Positions 1 to 6,651 of a stretch of DNA of 10,010 nt are shown here, in pieces (within the stretch, counting starts at the first letter, position 1; the number at the start of each line of letters is the position of its first letter). Position numbers and translations under genes: made by a program. This stretch comes from JAUWCW01 sp030609125 [NCBI: Candidatus Rokuibacteriota bacterium] (GTDB lineage: Bacteria; JAUVQV01), in contig JAUWCW010000048.1 of assembly GCA_030609125.1 (NCBI GenBank), positions 1 through 10,010 of the forward strand, in the 5' to 3' direction. The notes under the pieces were generated by a model. The model worked only from the letters and a program-made list of their open reading frames with translations, made no database searches and was not told the origin of the DNA.

Positions 1-1
1 C

Positions 2-184
2 ACGGAGGGTCCGCAGCGTGTCTTGCGCCGGAACGACACAGTAATTGTCCTGGCCCTTCGGGACTATAAACGGCTGGTAGGCAAAGAGCCTGGATTCAAG
101 GAATTTCTCATGAAGGAGGGGCCAGACCTGGAAGGCCTGGACTTGAGCCGGGACCGTTCGGTCATGCGGGATCCGGATCTGTGA
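2..184 (+). CDS. Phd/YefM-type antitoxin, C-terminal part (5' end outside window)
   Basis: Sixty codons of an open frame enter from the left edge and stop with TGA. The visible part begins near a segment reading VLRRNDTVIVLALRDYKRL, which fits the end of the Phd/YefM DNA-binding domain, followed by an acidic tail ending in DLSRDRSVMRDPDL, the kind of toxin-wrapping C-terminus seen in this family. Its stop overlaps the GTG start of the next gene in a GTGA, which implies translational coupling with the PIN toxin. By family knowledge the protein would neutralise that toxin and repress its own operon; the DNA-binding N-terminus and the promoter lie outside the window, so neither can be checked. 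The family call is from sequence memory and operon context. Confidence 0.8.
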   Translation, partial: TEGPQRVLRRNDTVIVLALRDYKRLVGKEPGFKEFLMKEGPDLEGLDLSRDRSVMRDPDL

Positions 185-603
185 GAGTTCTTCTCGACAC
201 GTGCGTTCTTTCGGAGATACGAAAGCCGAAAGGAAATCAGCTGGTGCGCCGATCTGCCGAGGAGATTGCCGATGACGATCTCTTTATCAGCGTGATCTCT
301 ATCGGCGAGATCGCCAAAGGTATCGCACTCCTTGACGACGGCAGACGTAAACGCCAACTGCAGAGCTGGCTGCAGGCCCTGGAGCGAGACTATGCTTCCC
401 GCATCCTTCCTGTCGATGGGGAAACTGCCCATATCTGGGGGGAGCTGACAGCCACTGCCCGGAAGCATGGAAAAGTTGTGTCATCCTGCGACGGTCTGAT
501 CGCAGCGACGGCCCGACGTCACGGGCTGCATCTCATGACGCGAAATATCGCTGACTATGAGCCGACAGGGGCCATGTTGATCAATCCATGGGAGGGTGCG
601 TGA
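181..603 (+). CDS. VapC/FitB-like PIN-domain ribonuclease toxin
   Basis: A 140-residue protein, normal length for a single PIN domain. Acidic residues expected for metal binding are visible: D6 in LLDTCVLSE, E43 in SVISIGEIAKG, D104 in CDGLIAATA, and a C-terminal TRNIADY segment (N122, D125), ending in INPW as in the FitB-like branch. PIN toxins of type II systems cut RNA, often tRNA, with Mg2+ or Mn2+. The start is GTG at 181, overlapping the antitoxin stop by four bases, so initiation probably relies on coupling. C8 stands where many relatives have N (DTN); DTC also occurs in the family, so this is not clear inactivation. All core residues are present and the gene looks intact. The RNA target cannot be inferred. 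Confidence 0.9.
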   Translation: MRVLLDTCVLSEIRKPKGNQLVRRSAEEIADDDLFISVISIGEIAKGIALLDDGRRKRQLQSWLQALERDYASRILPVDGETAHIWGELTATARKHGKVVSSCDGLIAATARRHGLHLMTRNIADYEPTGAMLINPWEGA

Positions 604-713
604 GCCGGGAGTATCTATTTGAAAGGATCGTTTCCGGCGCGCCCAAACACGTCGAGCCGCCCTTTCTGGAGCGCGCGAAGGCACGCTGGCCGGGAAAATC
701 GGAGGGCAAATAA
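600..713 (+). CDS. small ORF of 37 codons coupled to the PIN toxin gene, unknown function
   Basis: A GTG at 600 overlaps the toxin stop TGA (GTGA), the same arrangement as between antitoxin and toxin upstream. The frame runs 37 codons to TAA at 711-713. The product starts SREYLFERIVSGAP and ends in a basic tail (RAKARWPGKSEGK). No domain is recognised, and there are no cysteines and no membrane segment. The repeated GTGA overlap is the main reason to consider it a real third cistron. It could equally be a decayed fragment of a larger gene or chance, because an open frame this short is expected often in GC-rich DNA. Confidence 0.35.
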   Translation: MSREYLFERIVSGAPKHVEPPFLERAKARWPGKSEGK

Positions 714-775
714 AACGTTATACTTGGAGCGCGCCGCTGTGGCCGGGGTGGTGTCGACCGGGAGGCGGAGTCAAG

Positions 776-817
776 ATGAGAACATCGGTCTTTTTGCTTC
801 TTTCATCCGGAGGATGA
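776..817 (+). other. possible 13-codon leader ORF ahead of the MNT gene
   Basis: ATG at 776 follows a purine-rich stretch (GGAGGCGGAG, 760-769) that could bind ribosomes. The frame encodes MRTSVFLLLSSGG and stops at TGA 815-817, just before the MNT start at 820 and overlapping an in-frame ATG at 814. It could couple translation into the MNT gene, but it is short enough to be accidental. Confidence 0.15.
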
Positions 818-819
818 TT

Positions 820-1110
820 ATGAAAGCTGAAACACTGCTGCAAGAGAAACGTGAAGCCATAAAGCGTCTGGTCGCAAAGCATGGTGCGTTGAATCCCAGG
901 ATCTTTGGTTCGGTGGCCCGAGGCGAAGCAGGGCACGAAAGCGACATCGACCTCCTGGTGAAAATGGAAGAAGGGCGAAGCCTGCTTGATCTGAGCGCCC
1001 TTGTCCTCGATCTTCAGGAACTTCTCGGTGTCAAAGTGGATGTGGTGTCCGAAGATGGGCTGTACTGGCTGCTCCGAAGGCGGATTCTAAAGGAGGCAAG
1101 TCCCTTATGA
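820..1110 (+). CDS. MNT-domain nucleotidyltransferase antitoxin (MntA-like)
   Basis: A 96-residue minimal nucleotidyltransferase. The catalytic signature is plain: G30-S31 in FGSVARG, then D42 and D44 in ESDIDLLV, with a third acidic residue probably D74 in VKVDVV. In HEPN/MNT (type VII) systems this protein transfers AMP from ATP to a tyrosine of the HEPN toxin and so silences it. The start was placed at 820 because GGAGG at 809-813 lies six bases upstream; an in-frame ATG at 814 sits too close to that site. An open extension back to 619 has no such support and crosses a spacer. The stop overlaps the next ATG in ATGA, the usual organisation of the pair. The partner gene is frameshifted, so this antitoxin may now lack a functional target. 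Confidence 0.9.
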   Translation: MKAETLLQEKREAIKRLVAKHGALNPRIFGSVARGEAGHESDIDLLVKMEEGRSLLDLSALVLDLQELLGVKVDVVSEDGLYWLLRRRILKEASPL

Positions 1111-1480
1111 AAAAAGACACCCGTGTTTACCTTGCCCAGATCCTTGAAAGGATTGACCGCATCAAGGAGTACACCGCGGATGGCAAAGATGCGTTCTTTG
1201 TCGACTCTCGTACCCAGGATGCCGTCATCCGTAATTTCGAGGTCATTGGGGAAGCCGCCAAAAGGATTCCAGAGGAATACAGACAGCGGCATCCATCGAT
1301 TTCCTGGCGGGAACTCGCCGGGTTTCGGGATGTATTGATTCATCAGTATGAGGCGTGAGTATTGCTGAAGTGTGGCAGCTCGTTGAAAAAAATCTGGAGC
1401 CGCTTCGAGAAGCGATCGCGGCCATTCTGCCCCCTTTAGATGAATTGGAAAAAGAAATAGCAGGAGACGAAGATATGTAA
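1107..1480 (+). pseudogene. HEPN-domain (DUF86/HepT-like) toxin, frameshifted near the C-terminus
   Basis: The reading frame from ATG 1107 encodes 83 residues and stops at TGA 1356-1358. It contains the HEPN ribonuclease motif R-x4-H-x-Y as RDVLIHQY (R74, H79, Y81), Y81 being the position that the MNT partner AMPylates in studied pairs. Directly after YE the frame breaks: from 1355 another frame reads [20 protein letters not shown] and ends ...GDEDM at TAA 1478-1480, a typical C-terminal helix for this family. One missing base in GAGGCGTG (1350-1357) explains it, since GAGGGCGTG would give E-G-V. The repaired protein would be about 124 residues, normal for HepT. The truncated form keeps the active-site motif but loses its last helix, so it is either inactive, an altered toxin, or a base-call error. 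Confidence 0.85.
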
Positions 1481-1665
1481 CAAGTCACTCTTGTCCAAAA
1501 CGGGTTTTTGGATTCCTGTGCCTGGCTACGAACAGGGAACTGCATGGTGAGCTCCGGGGAAGCAAGAAGCCAGCTTGTTTGACATTACGGGTTTTTCCTG
1601 GAAATAGAGGTGCTCGAAGCAACCGCTCTGGACAGCAATCTTCGCGGACAGTGTAGGTCGAAGGG
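1481..1665. other. intergenic spacer without recognised gene
   Basis: No convincing ORF, RNA or promoter is seen in this 185-base gap. A short inverted repeat, CCAAAA at 1495-1500 and TTTTGG at 1506-1511, could form a weak AT-rich hairpin but lacks a GC stem with a following T-run, so it is not called as a terminator. Confidence 0.4.
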
Positions 1666-2022
1666 ATGGCCGGGAAGAAAAAGAAGCCGAACCAGAAGAT
1701 GCAGGCGTGGATCGATGCCCGAAAGCGGCATCGGCTCTCACATGCTCTTGTCCAGATGGCCCGTGAGCTTGGGATGAACCCGAAAACGCTCGGCAAACTG
1801 GACAACCACGACCAGGAGCCATGGAAGATGCCGCTCCGGCAGTTCATCGGGCACCTGTATTTCAAGCGCTTCGGCAGGGAACGTCCGGAAACCGTTCTGT
1901 CCATCGAACGGAAAATCCAGCACGACGAGAAGAAGAAGGCCAAAAGGCGCGAGGCGAAAAAGCGGCGCCGGCAGAACGAGATGTCCGGGACGCCGGATGA
2001 GCCCGAGCTTCCGCCTTTTTAG
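1666..2022 (+). CDS. conserved small basic protein, unknown function
   Basis: A 118-residue protein, strongly basic at both ends: it opens MAGKKKKPNQKMQAW and has a Lys/Arg-rich stretch near residues 84-104 (HDEKKKAKRREAKKRRRQ). The middle, HALVQMARELGMNPKTLGKL (about residues 26-45), resembles a helix-turn-helix, followed by LDNHDQEPWKMPLRQFI. I believe near-identical proteins occur as hypothetical proteins in many unrelated bacteria, but I know no function. Nucleic-acid binding is a reasonable inference from charge and the helical centre, not a demonstrated role. GAAGGG directly before the ATG is a poorly spaced ribosome site, so translation may be weak. It sits alone between the MNT/HEPN pair and the Fic gene, on the same strand as both. 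Confidence 0.75.
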   Translation: MAGKKKKPNQKMQAWIDARKRHRLSHALVQMARELGMNPKTLGKLDNHDQEPWKMPLRQFIGHLYFKRFGRERPETVLSIERKIQHDEKKKAKRREAKKRRRQNEMSGTPDEPELPPF

Positions 2023-2107
2023 GGAGAACAGGCACTTTGATGCCGTATCGTGAGCCTGGACGCATGCCGAAGATGGAGATCTCCGGTCCATGGTGGCCCG
2101 AGGCTGT

Positions 2108-2174
2108 CGTAACTATTTTTCTTGACAAGACAGCCCACGTAACTGTATTTCTCGTATCGTAATCTTTTTTCTGG
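2108..2174 (+). repeat. three imperfect 17-bp direct repeats, possible operator of the fic gene
   Basis: Copies start at 2108 (CGTAACTATTTTTCTTG), 2138 (CGTAACTGTATTTCTCG) and 2158 (CGTAATCTTTTTTCTGG). Copy 1 matches copy 2 at 14 of 17 positions and copy 3 at 13 of 17. Starts are 30 and 20 bases apart, close to whole helical turns, so bound proteins would face the same side. The copies run from the putative -35 box to the ribosome site of the Fic gene, the layout of a repressor site. No regulator gene is recognised next to it. Confidence 0.5.
2122..2149 (+). promoter_or_regulatory. putative sigma-70-type promoter of the fic gene
   Basis: A perfect TTGACA at 2122-2127 is followed after 16 bases by TGTATT at 2144-2149, four of six matches to TATAAT. 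It lies about 35 bases upstream of the GTG start, inside the three-copy repeat region. The -10 is weak, so a nearby alternative is possible. Confidence 0.4.
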
Positions 2175-2182
2175 AGGATGCC

Positions 2183-3715
2183 GTGGCTGAAAACGGTCAA
2201 AAACAGGCTACGCTCAGGCTCGCAGGATATGCGGCGCTCATTGAGCGGTACGGTCTCGACGTCATCCCGAACTGGCACATATCCCTGGTCGCGACAAGCG
2301 GAATCCACCGGACCGACTCGACCGGGACCGTAATCGAAGAGGTCTACCCGCTCAAATACTGGCCGGGGAACGCATTGGGCGATCATCTCGAATTCGCAAT
2401 CAAGTACGACGGCACGAATCTCGCGATACTCGCGAGCCTGTTTCAGGAGGTCGGCGCGGAAGACTTCATGGATTATGTCCGGTCCAAACCGACCGGTAAA
2501 TACGCCCGTCGGCTGTGGTTTCTGTACGAGTTTCTTACCGGCACGTCCCTCCCGATTGATGACTTGAAGCGGGGAAACTACATCGACCTGCTCGATCCGG
2601 ATCAATACTACACGGTCACTACTGCCCGCAAGGTTCGCCGTCAGCGGATCAACGACAACTTGCTGGGCGAAAGCCGGTTCTGTCCGATGATTCGTCGTAC
2701 CGATATCCTTCAAGGTTTCGAAGCATCCGACCTTCCCGGCCGGTGCCGGAATGTCATGTCCGGCTACTCGCCGGAATTGTTGAAGCGGGCATTGAGTTAT
2801 CTCTACTCCAAGGAGACGAAAACATCCTTCGAAATCGAACACATTAAACCCGGCTCGGCCCGGACCGAGCGCTTCATCGCGTTGCTTCAGTTGGCGGAGC
2901 GCGAAGACTTCTGCGAAAAAACGAAATTGATCGACCTGCAGAATCGTATTGTCGATCCACGGTTTTCCGAATCCGACTATCGGACGATCCAGAACTATGT
3001 CGGCGAGACGGTAGCCTGGCAGAAAGAGAAAGTCAATTTCGCGTGTCCGAAGCCGGAGGACCTCCCCGACATGATGAAATGCCTGATCGCCTCCCACAAG
3101 CGAATGGACGAGGGAGGCGTGTCCGCAGTGATTCATGCCGCCGCCGTGGCGTATGGATTCGTTTTCCTGCATCCCTTCGAGGACGGCAACGGTCGAATTC
3201 ATCGATTCCTGATCCACAATGTTCTTGCCCGCCGAGGATTTACGCCCGGTGGAATCATGTTTCCCGTATCGGCGTCCATGCTGAAGGATCTTGCCGGCTA
3301 CGACGCTTCCCTGGAGACGTTTTCTCGACCGCTCATGGCCCTGGTGGAATATTCCTTTGACGAGGAAGGCCGCATGACTGTTCATAACGATACGGCCCGG
3401 TGGTACAGCTACGTCGACATGACGTCCCAGGCGGAGGCGCTCTTCCGGTTTATTGAGCACACCATCGATACGGAACTCGTCGAAGAACTGGCCTTCCTGG
3501 CAGACTACGACGTGACCAGGAAGGCGATCCGGGAGATCGTGGACATGCCCGATCGGCATATCGATCTCTTCATCCGTTTCTGCCTGCAGAACAACGGCCG
3601 ACTCTCAGCGAAGAAACGTGTAAGCCACTTTGATTTTCTGTCGGAGGACGAAATCGCCCTTATGGAACAGGCATTCCGATCCGCCTACGGAAGCAGGACG
3701 ACGGACGATGCATGA
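2183..3715 (+). CDS. Fic-domain protein, probable AMP transferase
   Basis: A 510-residue protein with an intact Fic core at residues 330-341, HPFEDGNGRIHR, matching HPFx[D/E]GN[G/K]RxxR; H330 would be the catalytic base. By family knowledge Fic enzymes usually move AMP from ATP to a hydroxyl of a target protein. About 111 residues upstream lies KTSFEIEH, with S215-x3-E219 resembling the autoinhibitory [S/T]xxxE[G/N] motif of class II Fic proteins, but H220 replaces the usual G/N, so autoinhibition is only suggested. The region after about residue 400 looks helical and may be a winged-helix-like or target-binding part. Start: GTG at 2183, five bases after GGAGG (2173-2177); the ATG at 2179 is out of frame. 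No signal peptide or membrane segment is seen. No separate antitoxin of Fic type lies beside it. Confidence 0.9.
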   Translation: MAENGQKQATLRLAGYAALIERYGLDVIPNWHISLVATSGIHRTDSTGTVIEEVYPLKYWPGNALGDHLEFAIKYDGTNLAILASLFQEVGAEDFMDYVRSKPTGKYARRLWFLYEFLTGTSLPIDDLKRGNYIDLLDPDQYYTVTTARKVRRQRINDNLLGESRFCPMIRRTDILQGFEASDLPGRCRNVMSGYSPELLKRALSYLYSKETKTSFEIEHIKPGSARTERFIALLQLAEREDFCEKTKLIDLQNRIVDPRFSESDYRTIQNYVGETVAWQKEKVNFACPKPEDLPDMMKCLIASHKRMDEGGVSAVIHAAAVAYGFVFLHPFEDGNGRIHRFLIHNVLARRGFTPGGIMFPVSASMLKDLAGYDASLETFSRPLMALVEYSFDEEGRMTVHNDTARWYSYVDMTSQAEALFRFIEHTIDTELVEELAFLADYDVTRKAIREIVDMPDRHIDLFIRFCLQNNGRLSAKKRVSHFDFLSEDEIALMEQAFRSAYGSRTTDDA

Positions 3716-3832
3716 CGGATATCTGACGAACTACGCGATGTAGATGAAAATTCGGTTCTTACGTAGAATGGAGAAACGGGGAGAATCCGGCCTGAAGGGA
3801 AAAGCAATCGTGAAGAAGAGGCGCTGACGAAC

Positions 3833-5056
3833 ATGTCTTCCGGCATCAAACACAAATGGACCTTTCGCGCCCGTTTCAGGCGGTACGCCTTCGGGTGGCG
3901 TTCGCAGCCGGCGATCAAGCGCATCAAGGAGGCGGTCTCGGAAATCAGGAAGGCGGCCCGCAAGGATCCCGTCCTGGGTGGCGAGGGCGCCGTGCTCTTC
4001 CTCGAAAAGATTTCAGCGGCTATCGAGCGGGTGGACGGCTCCTCGGGCGCCATCGGCACGACGGTCTACAACGCCATCGAAACGCTGGCGCCGATCATCG
4101 CCCGGGCGCCGGCCGATGATGAACTCCGGGACAGATGGCTGGATCGTCTCTGGCGGGCGGTGGAGGAGGACAAGATGCCCTACCTCGAGGGATTGCCCGA
4201 CCACTGGGGGGAGCTTTGCGTTACTCCCGAACGCGCCTCACGCTGGGCGGACGATTTTGTCAGCGTGGTGCGGATGGTCTGGAGCCCGGATCGTAAGCCC
4301 GGAGACTACTTCAACGGGACGTCCGCCTGCCTGAGCGCGCTGCTCAAGGCGGGACGGAATGCCGAAATCATGGAACTGCTCGAACAGGCGCCTCACAAGT
4401 TCTGGCATGATCGGAAATGGGGAGTCAAGGCTCTGATATCCATGGGCAGGAGGGGCGAAGCGCTTCGGTACGCCGAGAATACACGGGGACTCAACCAGCC
4501 CGCCTGGGAGATCGCGCGGGTCTGTGAAGAAATCCTGCTGTCGAGCGGCATGGCGGAGGAGGCTTATAGCCGCTATGCCGTCGAGGCCAATCGGAAGACG
4601 ACGTACCTGGCGACCTTCCGCGGTATCGTCAAGAAATATCCGGGCAAAGAACCGGCCGACATACTGCGTGATCTGGTAATCTCCACTCCGGGAGATGAGG
4701 GCAAGTGGTTCGCCGCCGCCAGGTCGGCGGGACTCTATGACGAGGCCGTCGAACTGGCCAATCGCACCCCCTGCGATCCCAGGACCCTCACCCGGGCCGC
4801 CCGGGACATGGCGAAAACCGAACCTCGATTTGCCGTCGAGGCCGGTATGGCGGCACTGCGGTGGCTCGTGGAGGGCTATGGCTACGAGATCACCAGTCTG
4901 GACGTTCGGGAGGCCTATGATCACACCATGGAAGCCGCCGGGAAGGCGGGGTGCACATCGGAAACCTTCACACGCATCCGCGAACTGGTAGCGGGCGAGA
5001 CCTTTGGAGAATGTTTCGTTACCAGGATTATAGGACACGAGCTGGGATTGAAATAG
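3833..5056 (+). CDS. conserved helical-repeat-like protein of unknown function (407 aa)
   Basis: A complete 407-residue frame, basic at the N-terminus (KHKWTFRARFRRYAFGWRS) and then almost entirely predicted helical, with many paired-helix segments such as GTSACLSALLKAGRNAEI, LISMGRRGEALRYAE and AGLYDEAVELA that resemble TPR- or HAT-like repeats without a clean 34-residue period. No catalytic motif, cysteine cluster, signal peptide or transmembrane stretch is visible. I recall closely related uncharacterised proteins in other proteobacteria, so it is conserved, but I cannot name a function; a scaffold or binding role fits an alpha-solenoid. Start: ATG 3833 with a loosely spaced GAAGAGG at about 3815-3821. 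It is separated from fic by 117 bases, so joint transcription is possible but not shown. Confidence 0.8.
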   Translation: MSSGIKHKWTFRARFRRYAFGWRSQPAIKRIKEAVSEIRKAARKDPVLGGEGAVLFLEKISAAIERVDGSSGAIGTTVYNAIETLAPIIARAPADDELRDRWLDRLWRAVEEDKMPYLEGLPDHWGELCVTPERASRWADDFVSVVRMVWSPDRKPGDYFNGTSACLSALLKAGRNAEIMELLEQAPHKFWHDRKWGVKALISMGRRGEALRYAENTRGLNQPAWEIARVCEEILLSSGMAEEAYSRYAVEANRKTTYLATFRGIVKKYPGKEPADILRDLVISTPGDEGKWFAAARSAGLYDEAVELANRTPCDPRTLTRAARDMAKTEPRFAVEAGMAALRWLVEGYGYEITSLDVREAYDHTMEAAGKAGCTSETFTRIRELVAGETFGECFVTRIIGHELGLK

Positions 5057-5138
5057 GTGCATGAATGTTGCCGGTCGTGGTCCGGGAGTTGGGCCGGAAG
5101 ATGCACGTTGGCGTGGTTGACAGTCGGCTGAATGTCCG

Positions 5139-5166
5139 TTGACAACGACGTCCCATTTCCTATCAT
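5139..5166 (+). promoter_or_regulatory. sigma-70-type promoter of cysS
   Basis: TTGACA at 5139-5144, a 16-base spacer and TATCAT at 5161-5166 (five of six matches) form a strong promoter about 30 bases before the cysS start. A second TTGACA occurs at 5117-5122 but has no well-spaced -10. Transcription would begin near 5173, giving a short leader with AAGGAG at 5183-5188. Confidence 0.75.
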
Positions 5167-5196
5167 GGGTCCCTGTTTTCGGAAGGAGACGCATTG

Positions 5197-6651
5197 ATGC
5201 AGCTGTATAACACCAGAAAGGGCGGAAAAGAGGAGTTCACGCCGCTGCAGCCGGGGCGGGTCGGCATGTACGTCTGCGGTGTTACGGTCTACGACTTCTG
5301 CCACCTCGGCCACGCCCGCGGGGCGGTCGTCTTCGACGTGATACGGCGATATTTCGAATACTCGGGCCTGCACGTTACCTACGTCAAGAACTTCACCGAC
5401 ATAGACGACAAGATCATCGCCCGCGCCGCCGAGGCCAAGGTGGCCCCCGCAGCCCTGGCGGAGCGTTTCATAGAAGAATACCAGCGGGACATGAAAGACC
5501 TCGGCGTCCGCCCCGCCGACATCGAGCCCAGGGCCACGGAGCACATTCGCGACATCATCTCGCTGGTTGAGGCGCTGGTCGAAAAGGACTCGGCCTACGT
5601 GGTGGACGGCGACGTCTACTTCCGGGTCAGGCAATTCCCCGGGTACGGGGCCCTCTCGGGCCGCACGCCGGAGGACATGATGGCCGGCGCCCGGGTCGAA
5701 GTTGACGAGCGCAAGGCGGACCCGCTCGACTTCGCTCTCTGGAAGGCCTCCAAGGAAGGCGAACCCTGGTGGGAGAGCCCCTGGGGGCGCGGCCGGCCGG
5801 GGTGGCACATCGAGTGCTCGGCCATGTCCGCCTTCCACCTGGGCGAGCAGTTCGACATCCACGGGGGCGGCAAGGACCTTATTTTTCCGCACCACGAGAA
5901 CGAAATCGCCCAGTCCGAGGCCTTTACGGGCAAGAGCTTCGTCCGCTACTGGATCCACAACGGATTCGTCAACGTCAACCGGGAGAAGATGTCGAAGTCC
6001 CTGGGCAACTTCTTCACCATCCTGGACATCCTGGAGAGGTACGACGCCGAGGCGATCAGGCTCTTTCTGCTTTCCACCCACTACCGCAGCCCCATTGATT
6101 TTTCGGATCAGAACCTGGAGGAGGCCACGCGCACCCTCGACCGCTTCTACCACCTCGTGGGCGAACTGGAGGGAGTGCTGCAAGAGGCGGCGGCGAATCC
6201 CTCCGGAAGCGGGGCCAGGGAGGCGTCGGAAGCCGTCGCCTCTCTCGGAAAAAGGTTCCGGCGGTCCATGGACGACGATTTCAATACAGCCGAGGCCCTG
6301 GGAGAGATCTTCAAGACATCGAAGGCGCTCAGCGGCGCCCTGGCCCGGGGCGAGCGCCCGGGAGGGGAGACGCTGGCGGCCTTTCTCCAGGGCGTCCGCG
6401 AGGCGGGGGAAGTGCTGGGAGTTCTGGACAGCTCCCCCTCGTCGTGGAGGGAGCGTCGCGACCGGAGGGAAGAGAAGCTCAAGAGCACCGTGGACAGCTC
6501 CTGGATAGAGGCCAGGCTGGCCGCGCGGGAAGCCGCCCGCGCCGGAAAGGACTGGGCCGCCGCCGATGCCGTCCGGGACGAGCTCCTTTCCAGGGGAGTG
6601 CTGCTCGAGGACACTCCGGAGGGCACGATTTGGCGGCTGAGAAAACCGTAA
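5197..6651 (+). CDS. cysS: cysteine--tRNA ligase
   Basis: Class I aminoacyl-tRNA synthetase that activates cysteine with ATP and charges tRNA-Cys in the cytoplasm. At 484 residues it has the usual length. The HIGH motif is HLGH at 36-39 and the KMSKS loop is at 264-268. The zinc site that selects cysteine is complete: C27, C207, H232 and E236, spaced as in the E. coli enzyme. The Rossmann core is followed by a DALR-type helical domain (DDDFNTAEALG near 357-367) and a short anticodon-recognition end. Start: ATG 5197, eight bases after AAGGAG; the TTG directly before it (5194) is in frame but less likely. The gene has its own strong promoter and its 3' end overlaps rlmB by 22 bases, so the two are co-translated. 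Confidence 0.97.
   Translation: MQLYNTRKGGKEEFTPLQPGRVGMYVCGVTVYDFCHLGHARGAVVFDVIRRYFEYSGLHVTYVKNFTDIDDKIIARAAEAKVAPAALAERFIEEYQRDMKDLGVRPADIEPRATEHIRDIISLVEALVEKDSAYVVDGDVYFRVRQFPGYGALSGRTPEDMMAGARVEVDERKADPLDFALWKASKEGEPWWESPWGRGRPGWHIECSAMSAFHLGEQFDIHGGGKDLIFPHHENEIAQSEAFTGKSFVRYWIHNGFVNVNREKMSKSLGNFFTILDILERYDAEAIRLFLLSTHYRSPIDFSDQNLEEATRTLDRFYHLVGELEGVLQEAAANPSGSGAREASEAVASLGKRFRRSMDDDFNTAEALGEIFKTSKALSGALARGERPGGETLAAFLQGVREAGEVLGVLDSSPSSWRERRDRREEKLKSTVDSSWIEARLAAREAARAGKDWAAADAVRDELLSRGVLLEDTPEGTIWRLRKP

Noticed and set aside
619-819. N-terminal extension of the MNT gene from 619
   Set aside because: No homology to the MNT domain and no ribosome site; GGAGG at 809-813 supports the start at 820.
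1495-1511. Inverted repeat CCAAAA/TTTTGG as terminator
   Set aside because: Six-pair AT-rich stem with no GC core and no T-run; too weak.
1862-3559. Long open frame of 565 codons on the minus strand
   Set aside because: It lies opposite the Fic gene, which has a clear Fic motif and a ribosome site; the antisense product shows no family features.
3723-3832. Nine-base direct repeat CTGACGAAC at 3723-3731 and 3824-3832
   Set aside because: Short and without inverted ends or coding content between; insertion-site duplication is not supported.
5057-5106. GTGCAT/ATGCAC with inner CCGG pairs as terminator of the 407-aa gene
   Set aside because: Long poorly paired loop and no T-run; at best a weak structure.
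4921-6183. Minus-strand open frame of 420 codons
   Set aside because: Mirror of cysS codon bias; the plus strand has full CysRS motifs.
6444-6629. N-terminal extension of rlmB inside cysS
   Set aside because: The extension is a shadow of cysS codons; the TTG at 6630 has a well-spaced GGAGGG and gives the expected family length.
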